A stretch of 64,000 nt of DNA from UBA1672 sp964351365. Lineage in GTDB: Bacteria; Pseudomonadota; Alphaproteobacteria; Micavibrionales; Micavibrionaceae. Every line of letters starts with the position of its first letter. Position 1 is the first letter of the stretch. The stretch spans positions 31,283 to 95,282 of the forward strand of contig CAYGNP010000007.1 in the NCBI GenBank assembly GCA_964351365.1, read 5' to 3'. The position numbers and the translations under genes were made by a program. The notes beneath the pieces were generated by a model, which was not told where the DNA came from, did not search any database, and saw only the letters and a program-made list of their open reading frames with translations. Below, piece by piece: positions 9,144 to 17,601 of the stretch.

Positions 9144-9731
9144 ATGAAAAACTATGTCTACTTTGCCTTTTTGGGCCTTGCTCTTGTTTCCACACCGGTG
9201 TTTGCGGCAGATCAGGAATCTGAAAAGAAGGAAGAGAAGATTTTGAGCCCTGAAGAGGCGAAAGAGGCGGTTATGAGCCTCCCGACTGCGAAAGACGCGG
9301 TTTCTGGTACTGTTCCGACTGAGGCCTCTGCGCTTGATTATTATGATATCTATGGGCGTCAGTTGGCTTATCGTGAGAATGTTAAAGCTTATCGGGCTTC
9401 TCTTGAGTCAAGGCGTACCAGTTTTGTCGGGCCTCAGGTTGCTGCTATCGAGCGCTATCGTGATACTATTACAAAAGTTTATGAAGCTGAGACAGAGGCT
9501 GCGGCGAAGGCCAATGCTCTTGCAAAGCCGTCGGCTGAGAAAAATGTGGAACAGCCAACGGAAGAGTCTCTGACTGATGCTGTTGCTGGGGCAGATCATT
9601 CTGCTACAGAAGAAGATGCTGGCTTGAGAGAGGAGCCTATCCCTTCTCACTCTTCAGCGGATGAGCAAGGCGCACGCCGCAAGGTTGTCACCTCTAAAGA
9701 CGCCCCTGATTTTGATCCCTCAGATTTATAA
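9144..9731 (+). CDS. Exported hypothetical protein, acidic and coiled
   Basis: A 195-aa protein that I do not recognise. Residues 1-21 form a clear signal peptide ending VFAAD. The mature part is rich in Glu, Ala and Ser: a central helical stretch (residues ~70-125) followed by a low-complexity acidic tail. No catalytic motif or cysteine is visible. ATG at 9144 is chosen because it starts the signal peptide directly; a TTG lies four codons upstream. It sits inside the cytochrome oxidase cluster and ends at an intrinsic terminator, so it may be co-transcribed with the upstream genes. Confidence 0.7.
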   Translation: MKNYVYFAFLGLALVSTPVFAADQESEKKEEKILSPEEAKEAVMSLPTAKDAVSGTVPTEASALDYYDIYGRQLAYRENVKAYRASLESRRTSFVGPQVAAIERYRDTITKVYEAETEAAAKANALAKPSAEKNVEQPTEESLTDAVAGADHSATEEDAGLREEPIPSHSSADEQGARRKVVTSKDAPDFDPSDL

Positions 9732-9740
9732 ATTTTACTC

Positions 9741-9775
9741 TAAAGCCTACAAATGGAGGCTTTATTTTTGTCTTT
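9741..9775 (+). terminator. Rho-independent terminator after the exported hypothetical gene
   Basis: A perfect 8-bp stem (TAAAGCCT at 9741-9748 and AGGCTTTA at 9757-9764) with an 8-base loop is followed by a T-rich tract. It would split the oxidase cluster into coxB-to-9731 and ctaG-onward units. Confidence 0.7.
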
Positions 9776-9795
9776 TATAGGGATAAAATCTGTAT

Positions 9796-10413
9796 ATGAG
9801 CAATCTTTTAGAAAATGAAGACGTATTGGCGCGTAAGAACAAGCGTACGGGTCTCTTCGTTCTTGTAACTGTTTTTGTTATGGTTGGATTGTCTTTTGCT
9901 TTTGTGCCTATTTATGATGCTTTATGCAGGGTTACGGGTTGGGGCGGTACAACGCAGGTTTCCATGGCCTTGCCGCTTGCTGATGACATCATTGATAGAA
10001 ATATTACGGTTCGTTTCGATTCTAATGTTGCTCCTGATTTGCCGTGGGTTTTTCAGCCCGAGATGCTTAAGACCTCAGTCAGGCTTGGGGAGCGCGGATT
10101 TACGAATTTCTATGCTTATAACAAGCTCTCCAAGCCGGTGACGGGTACGGCTTTGTTCAATGTTACACCGCTTAAGGCGGGAAAGTATTTTCACAAGGTG
10201 CAATGTTTCTGCTTTGATGAGCAGACCCTTGGGCCGCGCGAGCGCGTGAATATGCCGGTTTTGTTTTTTGTTGATCCGGCAATGAATGATGATCCGGATA
10301 TGGATGACGTTAGTGTGATTACGCTTTCTTATACTTTTTACAAGGCAGGCTCTGAGAAGCTTGATCGCGGGCTTGCTTCTTTTTATGAGGATGGGCCGCT
10401 GATGGGCCAGTAG
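9796..10413 (+). CDS. ctaG: Cytochrome c oxidase assembly protein CtaG/Cox11
   Basis: A membrane-anchored copper chaperone that delivers copper to the CuB site of CoxA. A single N-terminal helix (residues ~20-40) is followed by the periplasmic beta-sandwich domain. The copper-binding CFCF motif is at residues 137-140 (C137, C139) and is followed by EQTLGPRE, typical of Cox11. The 205-aa length is normal. It lies downstream of an apparent terminator and upstream of coxC. Confidence 0.94.
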   Translation: MSNLLENEDVLARKNKRTGLFVLVTVFVMVGLSFAFVPIYDALCRVTGWGGTTQVSMALPLADDIIDRNITVRFDSNVAPDLPWVFQPEMLKTSVRLGERGFTNFYAYNKLSKPVTGTALFNVTPLKAGKYFHKVQCFCFDEQTLGPRERVNMPVLFFVDPAMNDDPDMDDVSVITLSYTFYKAGSEKLDRGLASFYEDGPLMGQ

Positions 10414-10535
10414 GATTGTATGAGTGTGTATCATGGCTTGAAAAAAGAACTGATATGCGTCATATTTTAGTTGTATTAGGGCGTTAATCGCGATATTTCA
10501 CGTTTGCCAATTCCACAAAAGAAAAGCTTTTTAAA

Positions 10536-11420
10536 ATGTCAGAGACAATTGAATACACAACAACCGGAAAACCCCATCCTTATCACCTTGTTCGGCCCAG
10601 TATTTGGCCTCTGGCTTCTGCTTTTGCAGGAGGGCTTCTTGCTGTTGGGGCGGTGATGTATATGCATGATGTTCATCTTTTTGCTGATCCATCGAGCGGT
10701 TTTGAAGGGTATGCGGTTGGCCTTAAGGGCGTTTATCTTGGTATTGCTGCGATTTTATTTGTTATGTTTGGCTGGTGGCGGGACATTATTCATGAGGCTG
10801 TTGTTGAAAAAGCGCATTCGCCAATTGCTATGGTGGGTATGCGCTATGGCATGTCGCTCTTTATTGCCTCTGAAGTGATGTTTTTTGTTGCGTTTTTCTG
10901 GGCGTATTTTAATGCAGCATTTTTTCCAACTGAGGCGATTGGCTATGTTTGGCCGCCTGAAACTATTCATACGATTGATCCGCTTGATCTTCCTTTGATG
11001 ATGACGATGATACTTTTGTTATCGGGATGTACGGTGACCTGGGCGCATCACGCCATTATGGAGAGTGAGCAGAAGGATTTTGCGTTTGCTCTGGCGCTGT
11101 CGGTTTTCCTAGGCGTTTTCTTTTTGTGCTTTCAGGTTTATGAATATGTGTATGCGCATTTTGGCTTTACGGATGGTATTTATGCCTCAACATTTTACAT
11201 GGCGACGGGGTTTCATGGGTTCCATGTGTTTGTTGGAACGGTCTTTTTGTTTGTATGCTGGGTGCGGGCTAAGAAAAAACATTTCACGGCCGAGGGGCAT
11301 TTTGGTTTTGAGGCCGCAGCCTGGTACTGGCATTTTGTTGATGTTGTTTGGTTGTTCCTGTTTATTGCCGTTTATTTCTGGGGCAGCATTTTTGGCATGG
11401 ATTTAAAGCCGACACCGTAA
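10536..11420 (+). CDS. coxC: Cytochrome c oxidase subunit III
   Basis: Subunit III of the aa3 oxidase (294 aa, seven helices) stabilises the catalytic subunit and proton uptake. HPYHLVRPSIWPL at the N-terminus, GMRYGMSLFIASEVMFFVAFFWAYF in the middle and FHGFHVFVGT plus WYWHFVDVVWLFLF toward the end are all family hallmarks. It is separated from ctaG by 122 bases with no gene seen in them, and is followed closely by a DUF983 gene. Confidence 0.96.
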   Translation: MSETIEYTTTGKPHPYHLVRPSIWPLASAFAGGLLAVGAVMYMHDVHLFADPSSGFEGYAVGLKGVYLGIAAILFVMFGWWRDIIHEAVVEKAHSPIAMVGMRYGMSLFIASEVMFFVAFFWAYFNAAFFPTEAIGYVWPPETIHTIDPLDLPLMMTMILLLSGCTVTWAHHAIMESEQKDFAFALALSVFLGVFFLCFQVYEYVYAHFGFTDGIYASTFYMATGFHGFHVFVGTVFLFVCWVRAKKKHFTAEGHFGFEAAAWYWHFVDVVWLFLFIAVYFWGSIFGMDLKPTP

Positions 11421-11429
11421 GGGGTGCTT

Positions 11430-11789
11430 ATGCTTCCTGATGTTGATCTTCTAAAATGTGCATTTGCATGTAAATGCCCGCGGTGCCGGGATGGCTCTTT
11501 GTACAAAAAGGGTTTGAGTATTGAGTTGCGGGATGTTTGTGCAGTCTGCGGGCTTGATTTTTCAAAGAATGACAGTGCGGATGGGCCGGCAGTTTTTCTG
11601 ATTTTTGTTCTAGGTGCTTTGCTTGTGCCGCTTGCGTTGTTCATGGATTTTGTATTTTCGCCGCCCTTATGGTTTCATGGTATTTTCTGGGCGATAGTCA
11701 CGCTTGTTTTAACTGTTGGTGCGCTAAAGCCGCTTAAGGCGTATATTATTGCTCTGCAATATAAGCATAGGCCGGGGGACTGGGAATGA
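11430..11789 (+). CDS. DUF983 family membrane protein
   Basis: A 119-aa protein with an N-terminal zinc-ribbon-like pair of CxxC motifs (CPRC near residue 17 and CAVC near residue 37) followed by DGPAVFLIFVLGA and two membrane helices. This matches DUF983, which is commonly encoded next to coxC and SURF1 in alphaproteobacteria. ATG at 11430 is chosen over a GTG at 11424. Its TGA overlaps the SURF1 ATG (ATGA). The exact function in oxidase assembly is unknown. Confidence 0.85.
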   Translation: MLPDVDLLKCAFACKCPRCRDGSLYKKGLSIELRDVCAVCGLDFSKNDSADGPAVFLIFVLGALLVPLALFMDFVFSPPLWFHGIFWAIVTLVLTVGALKPLKAYIIALQYKHRPGDWE

Positions 11790-12529
11790 AAATTCCATTT
11801 TGGGGAACGATTTTTATGGTTATGGGCGTGATTATTTTGTGCGCTCTTGGGACTTGGCAGATCAAGCGTGCGGCCTGGAAGGGCGATATTCTTCGCTCTA
11901 TAGAGCAAGAGTATGAAGTTGATGCCGCTGATGTTCCGCTTGAGGAGGGTTCGTTTTCTGAGTATTCCGGATTTAAGCGCGGTTATTTTTTGGGGCGCTA
12001 TATTCATCCTGCTTCGGTTTTTATGCAGCCATTTACACATGAGGGTGTTGCTGGTTATCACGTACTTACTCCGTTTGAGATTAAAGGAGGCGAGGGGAGG
12101 TTTATCATGGTTAATCGGGGCTGGATTCCTGTTGAGCGTGAGCGCTCACCTTATTTTCTCATGACGGTGCCTCCTGGTGAAATCAAAATTACCGGTATGT
12201 TGCGAAGGCCGCCAAAGGGCAATGCGTTTACTCCTGAAAATAATCCGGTGCGCAGCATTTGGTATAAGGCGAATTTGGGGCAAATGTCTGATTACATTAA
12301 TATCCCCATAAACCAGCAGGCAATTTTTTATGTCGAGAATGAGGGGCAATTTTCAACTGATGATGCTGTGCGTTACCCTGTTTCTGTTGCGACCAGAGTT
12401 CAGCTTAGTAACAATCATATACAATATGCGTTTTTCTGGTTTTCTATGGCGGTGCTTATGGTGGTGATTTACGGGCTGCGGTTTTTTAGGCCGAAGAAGA
12501 GCTTTGTGGATGAAACGAAAAAAGCCTGA
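11786..12529 (+). CDS. SURF1 family cytochrome oxidase biogenesis protein
   Basis: A 247-aa protein with the SURF1 layout of two membrane helices flanking a periplasmic domain. The N-terminal helix ends in ALGTWQIKRAAWK, the family signature; GYHVLTPFEI and VNRGWIPVER lie in the middle, and a second helix (residues ~210-230) closes it, preceded by NNHIQYAFFWFSMA. SURF1 helps insert heme a into CoxA. It is translationally coupled to the DUF983 gene and ends the oxidase cluster. Confidence 0.92.
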   Translation: MKIPFWGTIFMVMGVIILCALGTWQIKRAAWKGDILRSIEQEYEVDAADVPLEEGSFSEYSGFKRGYFLGRYIHPASVFMQPFTHEGVAGYHVLTPFEIKGGEGRFIMVNRGWIPVERERSPYFLMTVPPGEIKITGMLRRPPKGNAFTPENNPVRSIWYKANLGQMSDYINIPINQQAIFYVENEGQFSTDDAVRYPVSVATRVQLSNNHIQYAFFWFSMAVLMVVIYGLRFFRPKKSFVDETKKA

Positions 12530-12606
12530 TTTATGGTTTCAAAGTAATTTGTTGTTTCGCTAGACTAGACTGGTTATAGATTATCACATAACTATCTGGA
12601 TTTTTA

Positions 12607-13125
12607 ATGATGCTTAGACTTTATATTGGATTTTTATTTGTTTTCGTTGTTTATGCGCAGCCTTATGCGGCCTTTGCGGCGCAGCCGAGGCAGATTGATC
12701 AGTCTGGTGCCTGGACGTCTTATGTGCTCACTGAGGGAGATAGCAAGGTTTGCTATATGGTCAGTAAGCCGATTAAGTCTCAGGGGCAGTACACAAATAG
12801 AGGTGAGATTTTTGCGCTGATTACACACAGGCCTTCTGAGAAGACCAAAGATGTTTTTAGCTATATCACAGGATACACATACAAGCAGGGCAGTGATGCA
12901 ACGGTTACCATCGATGGGAATCGATACGTTCTGTTTACACAAGATGATACGGCCTGGACTCCAGATGCTGCTTCTGATTCAAAGCTTGCGCTTGCTATTC
13001 AGCGTGGGTCGAAGATGACTGTCCAAGGAACGTCAGCTCGTGGAACGCTTACGACTGATACTTATAGCCTTAAGGGGTCTGGTTCTGCTTACAAAGCTAT
13101 TTCTCGGGAGTGCGGGGTACGCTAG
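12607..13125 (+). CDS. Invasion-associated locus B (IalB)-like exported protein
   Basis: A 172-aa protein with a signal peptide ending near AAFAAQ and a mature domain of the IalB family. The family pattern is seen in the early W...C segment (GAWTSYVLTEGDSKVCYMVS), the central AWTPDAASDSKLALAIQRG and the late TDTYSLKGSGSAYKAISREC; the two cysteines may form a disulfide. IalB was named in Bartonella, but homologues are widespread in free-living alphaproteobacteria, so no virulence role is implied. Confidence 0.8.
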   Translation: MMLRLYIGFLFVFVVYAQPYAAFAAQPRQIDQSGAWTSYVLTEGDSKVCYMVSKPIKSQGQYTNRGEIFALITHRPSEKTKDVFSYITGYTYKQGSDATVTIDGNRYVLFTQDDTAWTPDAASDSKLALAIQRGSKMTVQGTSARGTLTTDTYSLKGSGSAYKAISRECGVR

Positions 13126-13280
13126 GTTTTCTGCCTGTTAGGGTGTTTAATTTATTATAATTTTAACGAATTATTGAGTATACTTGCTTTTAGTGCGTTG
13201 TTTGTGTATTTTTAATATGTAAACGTGCTCCTTTCTTAGGACTGTTTTCCTTTTTTACTGCTAAAATACTGGAAAGAATA

Positions 13281-14747
13281 TTGTTTTATCGTTTTATCAG
13301 GCTTAGGCATCGCTATATATTTACTCGTAAGAGCCGTTTGCGGTTGCGTTATGTTGCCGGTTTTACGGCTATAACGTCTTTGATGTTTACAAGTTTTCTA
13401 GGGACGACCACATCTTCTATTGCTTTTTCTCCATCTAAAGATGATGTACACATGGCTCAGGGATCTGCTTCCAAGGGGGTGTTGTCATCTTTTTCTTCTC
13501 GTGTTTTGAGCGATGATGAAGATATTACTTCTGCTGGTAATATAGAGCGTAAAATAGAGCCCCTTTTGCTCTCTAGTGAGTATGATCAGGAGCAGGATGT
13601 TTTTGAGGAGGTGCCAGAAGAAGAATTTGAAAAAATTTTGAAAATTGGCTCGGGCGATACTATTGCTGCAATTCTTCAGGATGCTGGTGTTAACAGTGCC
13701 GAAGTTTACCGCGTTGTAAAGGCGATGAGCAAGGATTATGATCCTCGCTCGATCAAGCCTGGACAGGTGATTTCTGTTTCTTTGCAGCCGGGCGAAGAAG
13801 GTAAGTCGCTTAAATCCCTTAGCATGAAGCTTGATCCCATCAAGGAAGTTGTTGTGACGATGGATGAGCATGAGCGTTTTGAGTCGAGCATTCATGAAAA
13901 AGATATTGTTTTGCGTCAAAAGGTTGCAAGTGCCACGATTGATACCTCTTTGTATGGTTCTGCTGCGCAGGCGGGTATTCCGGCGTCTATCGTTGCTGAG
14001 ATGATCCGCATATACTCTTATGAAGTTGACTTCCAGCGCGATTTGCGTGAGGGCGATACGGTTAAGGTTTTATATGAAACATATGAGACTGAGGATGGAG
14101 ATTTTGCGCGCTATGGCAATATTTTATTTGCGAATTTGATGGTGCGCGGCAATGAAATTCCTGTTTACCGGTTTGAGCGTCAGGATGGCAGCGTTGATTA
14201 CTTCCATGAAAATGGTTTTAATCTCAAAAGCACTCTGATGCAAACTCCGATCGATGGGGCACGGATATCGTCTGGTTACGGCATGCGCAAGCACCCTGTT
14301 CTGGGGTATAACAAGATGCATAAAGGCGTGGATTTCGCTGCGCCGCGCGGTACGCCCATATTTGCTGCTGGTGATGGTGTGATTGAGAAGATTGGCCGTA
14401 ATGGCGGGTATGGAAATTATATCCGCATTCGTCACAATGGCTCTTTGAAAACGGCGTATGCGCATATGCATAAATTTGCTAAATCTATGGCGCAGGGCAA
14501 GCGTGTTAAACAGGGGCAAGTTATTGGTTATGTTGGGACAACCGGGCGTTCTACTGGTCCTCATTTACACTTTGAGGTCATTAAGGACGGTGTGCAGACT
14601 AATCCCAAGAGTATAAAGACGGCATCACTTGAGCGGTTGGCAGGTTCTGAGTTAAAAAGATTTCAAACCCAGAAGGGCTCTTTTGAAGACCAGTATGTTG
14701 AATTGTCCGGTGGTTTGAGTCTTACGCAAAGCAAGCTTTCGCAGTAA
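13281..14747 (+). CDS. M23 family metallopeptidase, membrane-anchored
   Basis: A 488-aa murein endopeptidase-like protein. A basic N-terminus and hydrophobic anchor (residues ~25-45) are followed by a helical linker, a LysM/OapA-like region near 120-170 and the C-terminal LytM domain. Zinc ligands are H347 and D351 (HKGVD) and H430 of HLHFE (first histidine H428 is the catalytic partner); the YGMRKHPVLG entry strand is intact. All residues needed for peptidase activity are present. The start is TTG at 13281, preceded by GGAAAG; no in-frame ATG precedes the signal anchor. Confidence 0.9.
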   Translation: MFYRFIRLRHRYIFTRKSRLRLRYVAGFTAITSLMFTSFLGTTTSSIAFSPSKDDVHMAQGSASKGVLSSFSSRVLSDDEDITSAGNIERKIEPLLLSSEYDQEQDVFEEVPEEEFEKILKIGSGDTIAAILQDAGVNSAEVYRVVKAMSKDYDPRSIKPGQVISVSLQPGEEGKSLKSLSMKLDPIKEVVVTMDEHERFESSIHEKDIVLRQKVASATIDTSLYGSAAQAGIPASIVAEMIRIYSYEVDFQRDLREGDTVKVLYETYETEDGDFARYGNILFANLMVRGNEIPVYRFERQDGSVDYFHENGFNLKSTLMQTPIDGARISSGYGMRKHPVLGYNKMHKGVDFAAPRGTPIFAAGDGVIEKIGRNGGYGNYIRIRHNGSLKTAYAHMHKFAKSMAQGKRVKQGQVIGYVGTTGRSTGPHLHFEVIKDGVQTNPKSIKTASLERLAGSELKRFQTQKGSFEDQYVELSGGLSLTQSKLSQ

Positions 14748-15105
14748 GAATTGGTCTCTGTGTGAGTTTTAATTAAACATACAATCCGTTTCGTATATTT
14801 TGTTATTTTTTGTAAAATCTCTCTCTTTTGCTGTTGTCTAAGGGTGTTGAGGCCTTATGTTTTGGCTGGTGGGCATTAAAATTTTCTAGTGTTGTGATGA
14901 TTTTGAATTTTTTCGATTGAGATGCGCACTATAAATGTGTAGTGTAATCATCAGATTTATTGCATGCGGTTTTGCGTTTGTTACGTAATTTAAAAAAGTT
15001 CCGCCGAGCTGCAAGCATAACATTATAGAAAATATGCGCATTGTGCGCTGTCTTTTTGCCTTTTGGGGCAGGAGGATGGGGCTTGTGTGAGGATGGAGAA
15101 TTAAA
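14748..15105 (+). other. 358-base gene-free leader upstream of rne
   Basis: No gene is supported here. The stretch is AT-rich and holds an 8-bp perfect inverted repeat (TGATGATT at 14895-14902 and AATCATCA at 14946-14953) enclosing an inner 5-bp stem (927-931 with 940-944 of the 14 kb block). It may be a structured 5' untranslated region of the RNase E gene. Confidence 0.4.
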
Positions 15106-17598
15106 ATGAGTAAACGTATGTTGATTGATGCAACACACCGTGAAGAGACGCGTGTTGCTATTACTGATGGTAATAAGCTGGCTGAGTATGATTATGAAAG
15201 CCAGACACGAAAACCCATAAAAGGCAGTATATTTTTAGCGAAAGTGACACGTGTGGAGCCATCGCTTCAGGCGGCTTTTGTTAATTTTGGTGGTAATCGC
15301 CATGGGTTTCTGCCGTTTTCTGAAATTCACCCCGATTATTTCCGCATCCCTGTTTCTGATCGTGAAGCTTTAATGGCAGAGCAAGAGGCTTTGCTACAGG
15401 AGCACGATGAGGAAGAGGAGTTTGAGGATGAGGGCGCGGAAAGTGATTCTGATCTAGATCAGGTCGAGGAACCAGCGGAGCCTGTGGAGGTTGGTGGTGT
15501 TGTTGGTGCGCTTGATGGTGGAGAAGAGGCTGCGGATGATCTTCAGGGTCCTGAAGTTTCTGAGCATCATGAGTATGAGCATGAGCATGGTCTTGAGGAT
15601 GATCGAGAAGATTCTGATGGTGATGGTGATGCGGATGAGAATTCCTCTGAAGGTAATAATGATCGCGCTGGACGCCACAAGGGTCGCGGGCGTGGCAGAG
15701 GCCGCGGGCGCGGTGGGCGTTCGCAATATCGTAATCAATCCGTTGAGGTTGTTGGCGGTGATGATCTGGATACAGAGCAGCGTTTTCGCTTTAATCTGAG
15801 ACGGAAATATAAAATTCAAGAGGTTATCAAGCGTGGGCAAATTATGCTTGTGCAGGCCAATAAGGAAGAGCGCGGTAATAAAGGCGCTGCGGTTGGAACA
15901 TATTTGTCTTTGCCAGGTCGTTATTGCGTTTTGATGCCGAACTCGCCACGTGCGGGCGGTGTTAGCCGCAAAATTGCAAATGGAAAAGATCGTGCGCGCA
16001 TGCGTGAGATCGTAAAAGATCTTGAGTTGCCTAAGGGTATGTCTGTTATTGTGCGCACGGCTGGTGTTGAGCGCAGCAAAGCTGAGATCAAGCGTGATTT
16101 GGATTATTTGATGCGTTTGTGGAATAATATCCGCGAGCTTACGCTGCAGTCCAGCGCTCCGGCTATTGTGTATGAAGAGGCAGATCTTATCAAGCGTTCT
16201 GTGCGCGATCTTTATACCAAGGATATTGAAGAGATTTTTGTTGCAGGCGAAGAGGGTTATAAAACCGCGCGCGATTTCATGAAAATGCTTATTCCTTCGC
16301 ATGTTAAAAAGGTTAAGAAATATGAGGAAAGTCTTCCTCTCTTCCATCGTTATCAGATTGAAAGCCAGATTGACGAGATTGGTCAGATGGAGGTGCGTCT
16401 GCGAGCGGGCGGCTATCTGGTCATTAACCCGACTGAGGCTTTGGTTTCAATAGATGTTAACTCTGGTAAGTCGACCAAGGGGCGTCATATTGAGGAAACG
16501 GCGCTTAAGACCAATCTGGAGGCAGCTGATGAGGTTGCGCGCCAGCTTAAGCTGCGTGACCTTGGCGGACTTGTGGTTATTGATTTTATCGATATGGAAG
16601 ACCGGCGCAACAATGCCAAGGTTGAGCGCCGTATGCGTGATGCTTTGTCTGCGGATCGTGCGCGTGTGCAGGTGGGACGGATTTCGTCTTTTGGCTTGAT
16701 GGAGCTATCACGCCAGCGTTTGAGCCCAAGCTTGACGGAGTCGCAATTTGAGAAGTGTAAGGCCTGCGCCGGTACCGGTGTTGTGCGCACCTCTGATGCT
16801 ATGTCTATTTTGGTTTTGCGTGCGATTGAAGAAGAAGGTATCCGCGGTCGTGCTGCGCAGATTATTGTGCAGGTGACGAATGATGTTGCGCTTTATATTT
16901 TAAACCATAAGCGTAAGAAGCTTGAAGAAATTGAGGCGCGCTATAATTTCGAAGTTTTGCTGCGGGTTGATGATACAATTCCGGTTTCTGATTACCGCGT
17001 TGAAGTTTCGCGTCCGGTTAATGCTGCGGATGGTGACGATGTTGTTGAGATTGAAGATGTCGCGGCGGAGGAGCCTCGTGAGCGCGCTGAAAGGCCTGCG
17101 GCACAAAGTTCTCGTCAAGACTCTCGTGGTGAGCGTGAGCGCAGTTCTTCTGATGAAGAGCGGCCTCGCCGTCGTGGCCGTCGCGGTGGACGCAACCGCA
17201 ACCGCAATCGATCAGAGCAGCCTAACGCTCAGGGGCAGGCACAGAGGGAGCAGCAACCTGATGATCGCCTGGCACAAGAGGCCGAGAAGACTGTTGAGGT
17301 TGTAATGGAGCCAAAAGAGCAGATGGTCGATATTAACCAGCCTCAGGAAAAGCCATTGGATAAAGTGGCTGATAAGCCTAAACGCGCGCGCAAGCCGCGT
17401 AAAAGCGAGAGCGTTGCTGCAAATGATGATGCAGCAAAAAGTGAGAATTCCAAGGTACAGGTTAAGCCTGAAGTCAAAGAAAAAGCTGAAGAAAAGAAGG
17501 AATCTGCTTCTGTGCCTGCGCCAGTGCGTGAGTATGAGGTTGTGAATGAGGCGCCCGAGCAAAAGAAAAAGGGTTGGTGGAATCGTTTGGTCGATTGA
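15106..17598 (+). CDS. rne: Ribonuclease E/G
   Basis: The endoribonuclease that drives mRNA decay and rRNA processing, 830 aa. The S1 RNA-binding domain starts near residue 35 and is interrupted at about residues 85-225 by an insertion made of an acidic stretch and an RG repeat (GRHKGRGRGRGRGRGG), as seen in other alphaproteobacteria. The DNase I-like catalytic part contains the acidic motif DFIDMED near residue 492. The Zn-link cysteines are in CKACAGTG near residue 551. The C-terminal tail is disordered, with a second Arg-rich block (residues ~686-705) and a lysine/glutamate-rich end that probably serves as a degradosome scaffold. It ends 3 bases from the convergent prepilin-like gene. Confidence 0.95.
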   Translation: MSKRMLIDATHREETRVAITDGNKLAEYDYESQTRKPIKGSIFLAKVTRVEPSLQAAFVNFGGNRHGFLPFSEIHPDYFRIPVSDREALMAEQEALLQEHDEEEEFEDEGAESDSDLDQVEEPAEPVEVGGVVGALDGGEEAADDLQGPEVSEHHEYEHEHGLEDDREDSDGDGDADENSSEGNNDRAGRHKGRGRGRGRGRGGRSQYRNQSVEVVGGDDLDTEQRFRFNLRRKYKIQEVIKRGQIMLVQANKEERGNKGAAVGTYLSLPGRYCVLMPNSPRAGGVSRKIANGKDRARMREIVKDLELPKGMSVIVRTAGVERSKAEIKRDLDYLMRLWNNIRELTLQSSAPAIVYEEADLIKRSVRDLYTKDIEEIFVAGEEGYKTARDFMKMLIPSHVKKVKKYEESLPLFHRYQIESQIDEIGQMEVRLRAGGYLVINPTEALVSIDVNSGKSTKGRHIEETALKTNLEAADEVARQLKLRDLGGLVVIDFIDMEDRRNNAKVERRMRDALSADRARVQVGRISSFGLMELSRQRLSPSLTESQFEKCKACAGTGVVRTSDAMSILVLRAIEEEGIRGRAAQIIVQVTNDVALYILNHKRKKLEEIEARYNFEVLLRVDDTIPVSDYRVEVSRPVNAADGDDVVEIEDVAAEEPRERAERPAAQSSRQDSRGERERSSSDEERPRRRGRRGGRNRNRNRSEQPNAQGQAQREQQPDDRLAQEAEKTVEVVMEPKEQMVDINQPQEKPLDKVADKPKRARKPRKSESVAANDDAAKSENSKVQVKPEVKEKAEEKKESASVPAPVREYEVVNEAPEQKKKGWWNRLVD

Positions 17599-17601
17599 TC
17601 C

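Noticed and set aside
15454..16347. 297-codon minus-strand frame inside rne
   Set aside because: Opposite the RNase E catalytic region and its repeat-rich insertion; the composition is a mirror of the GR and acidic repeats.
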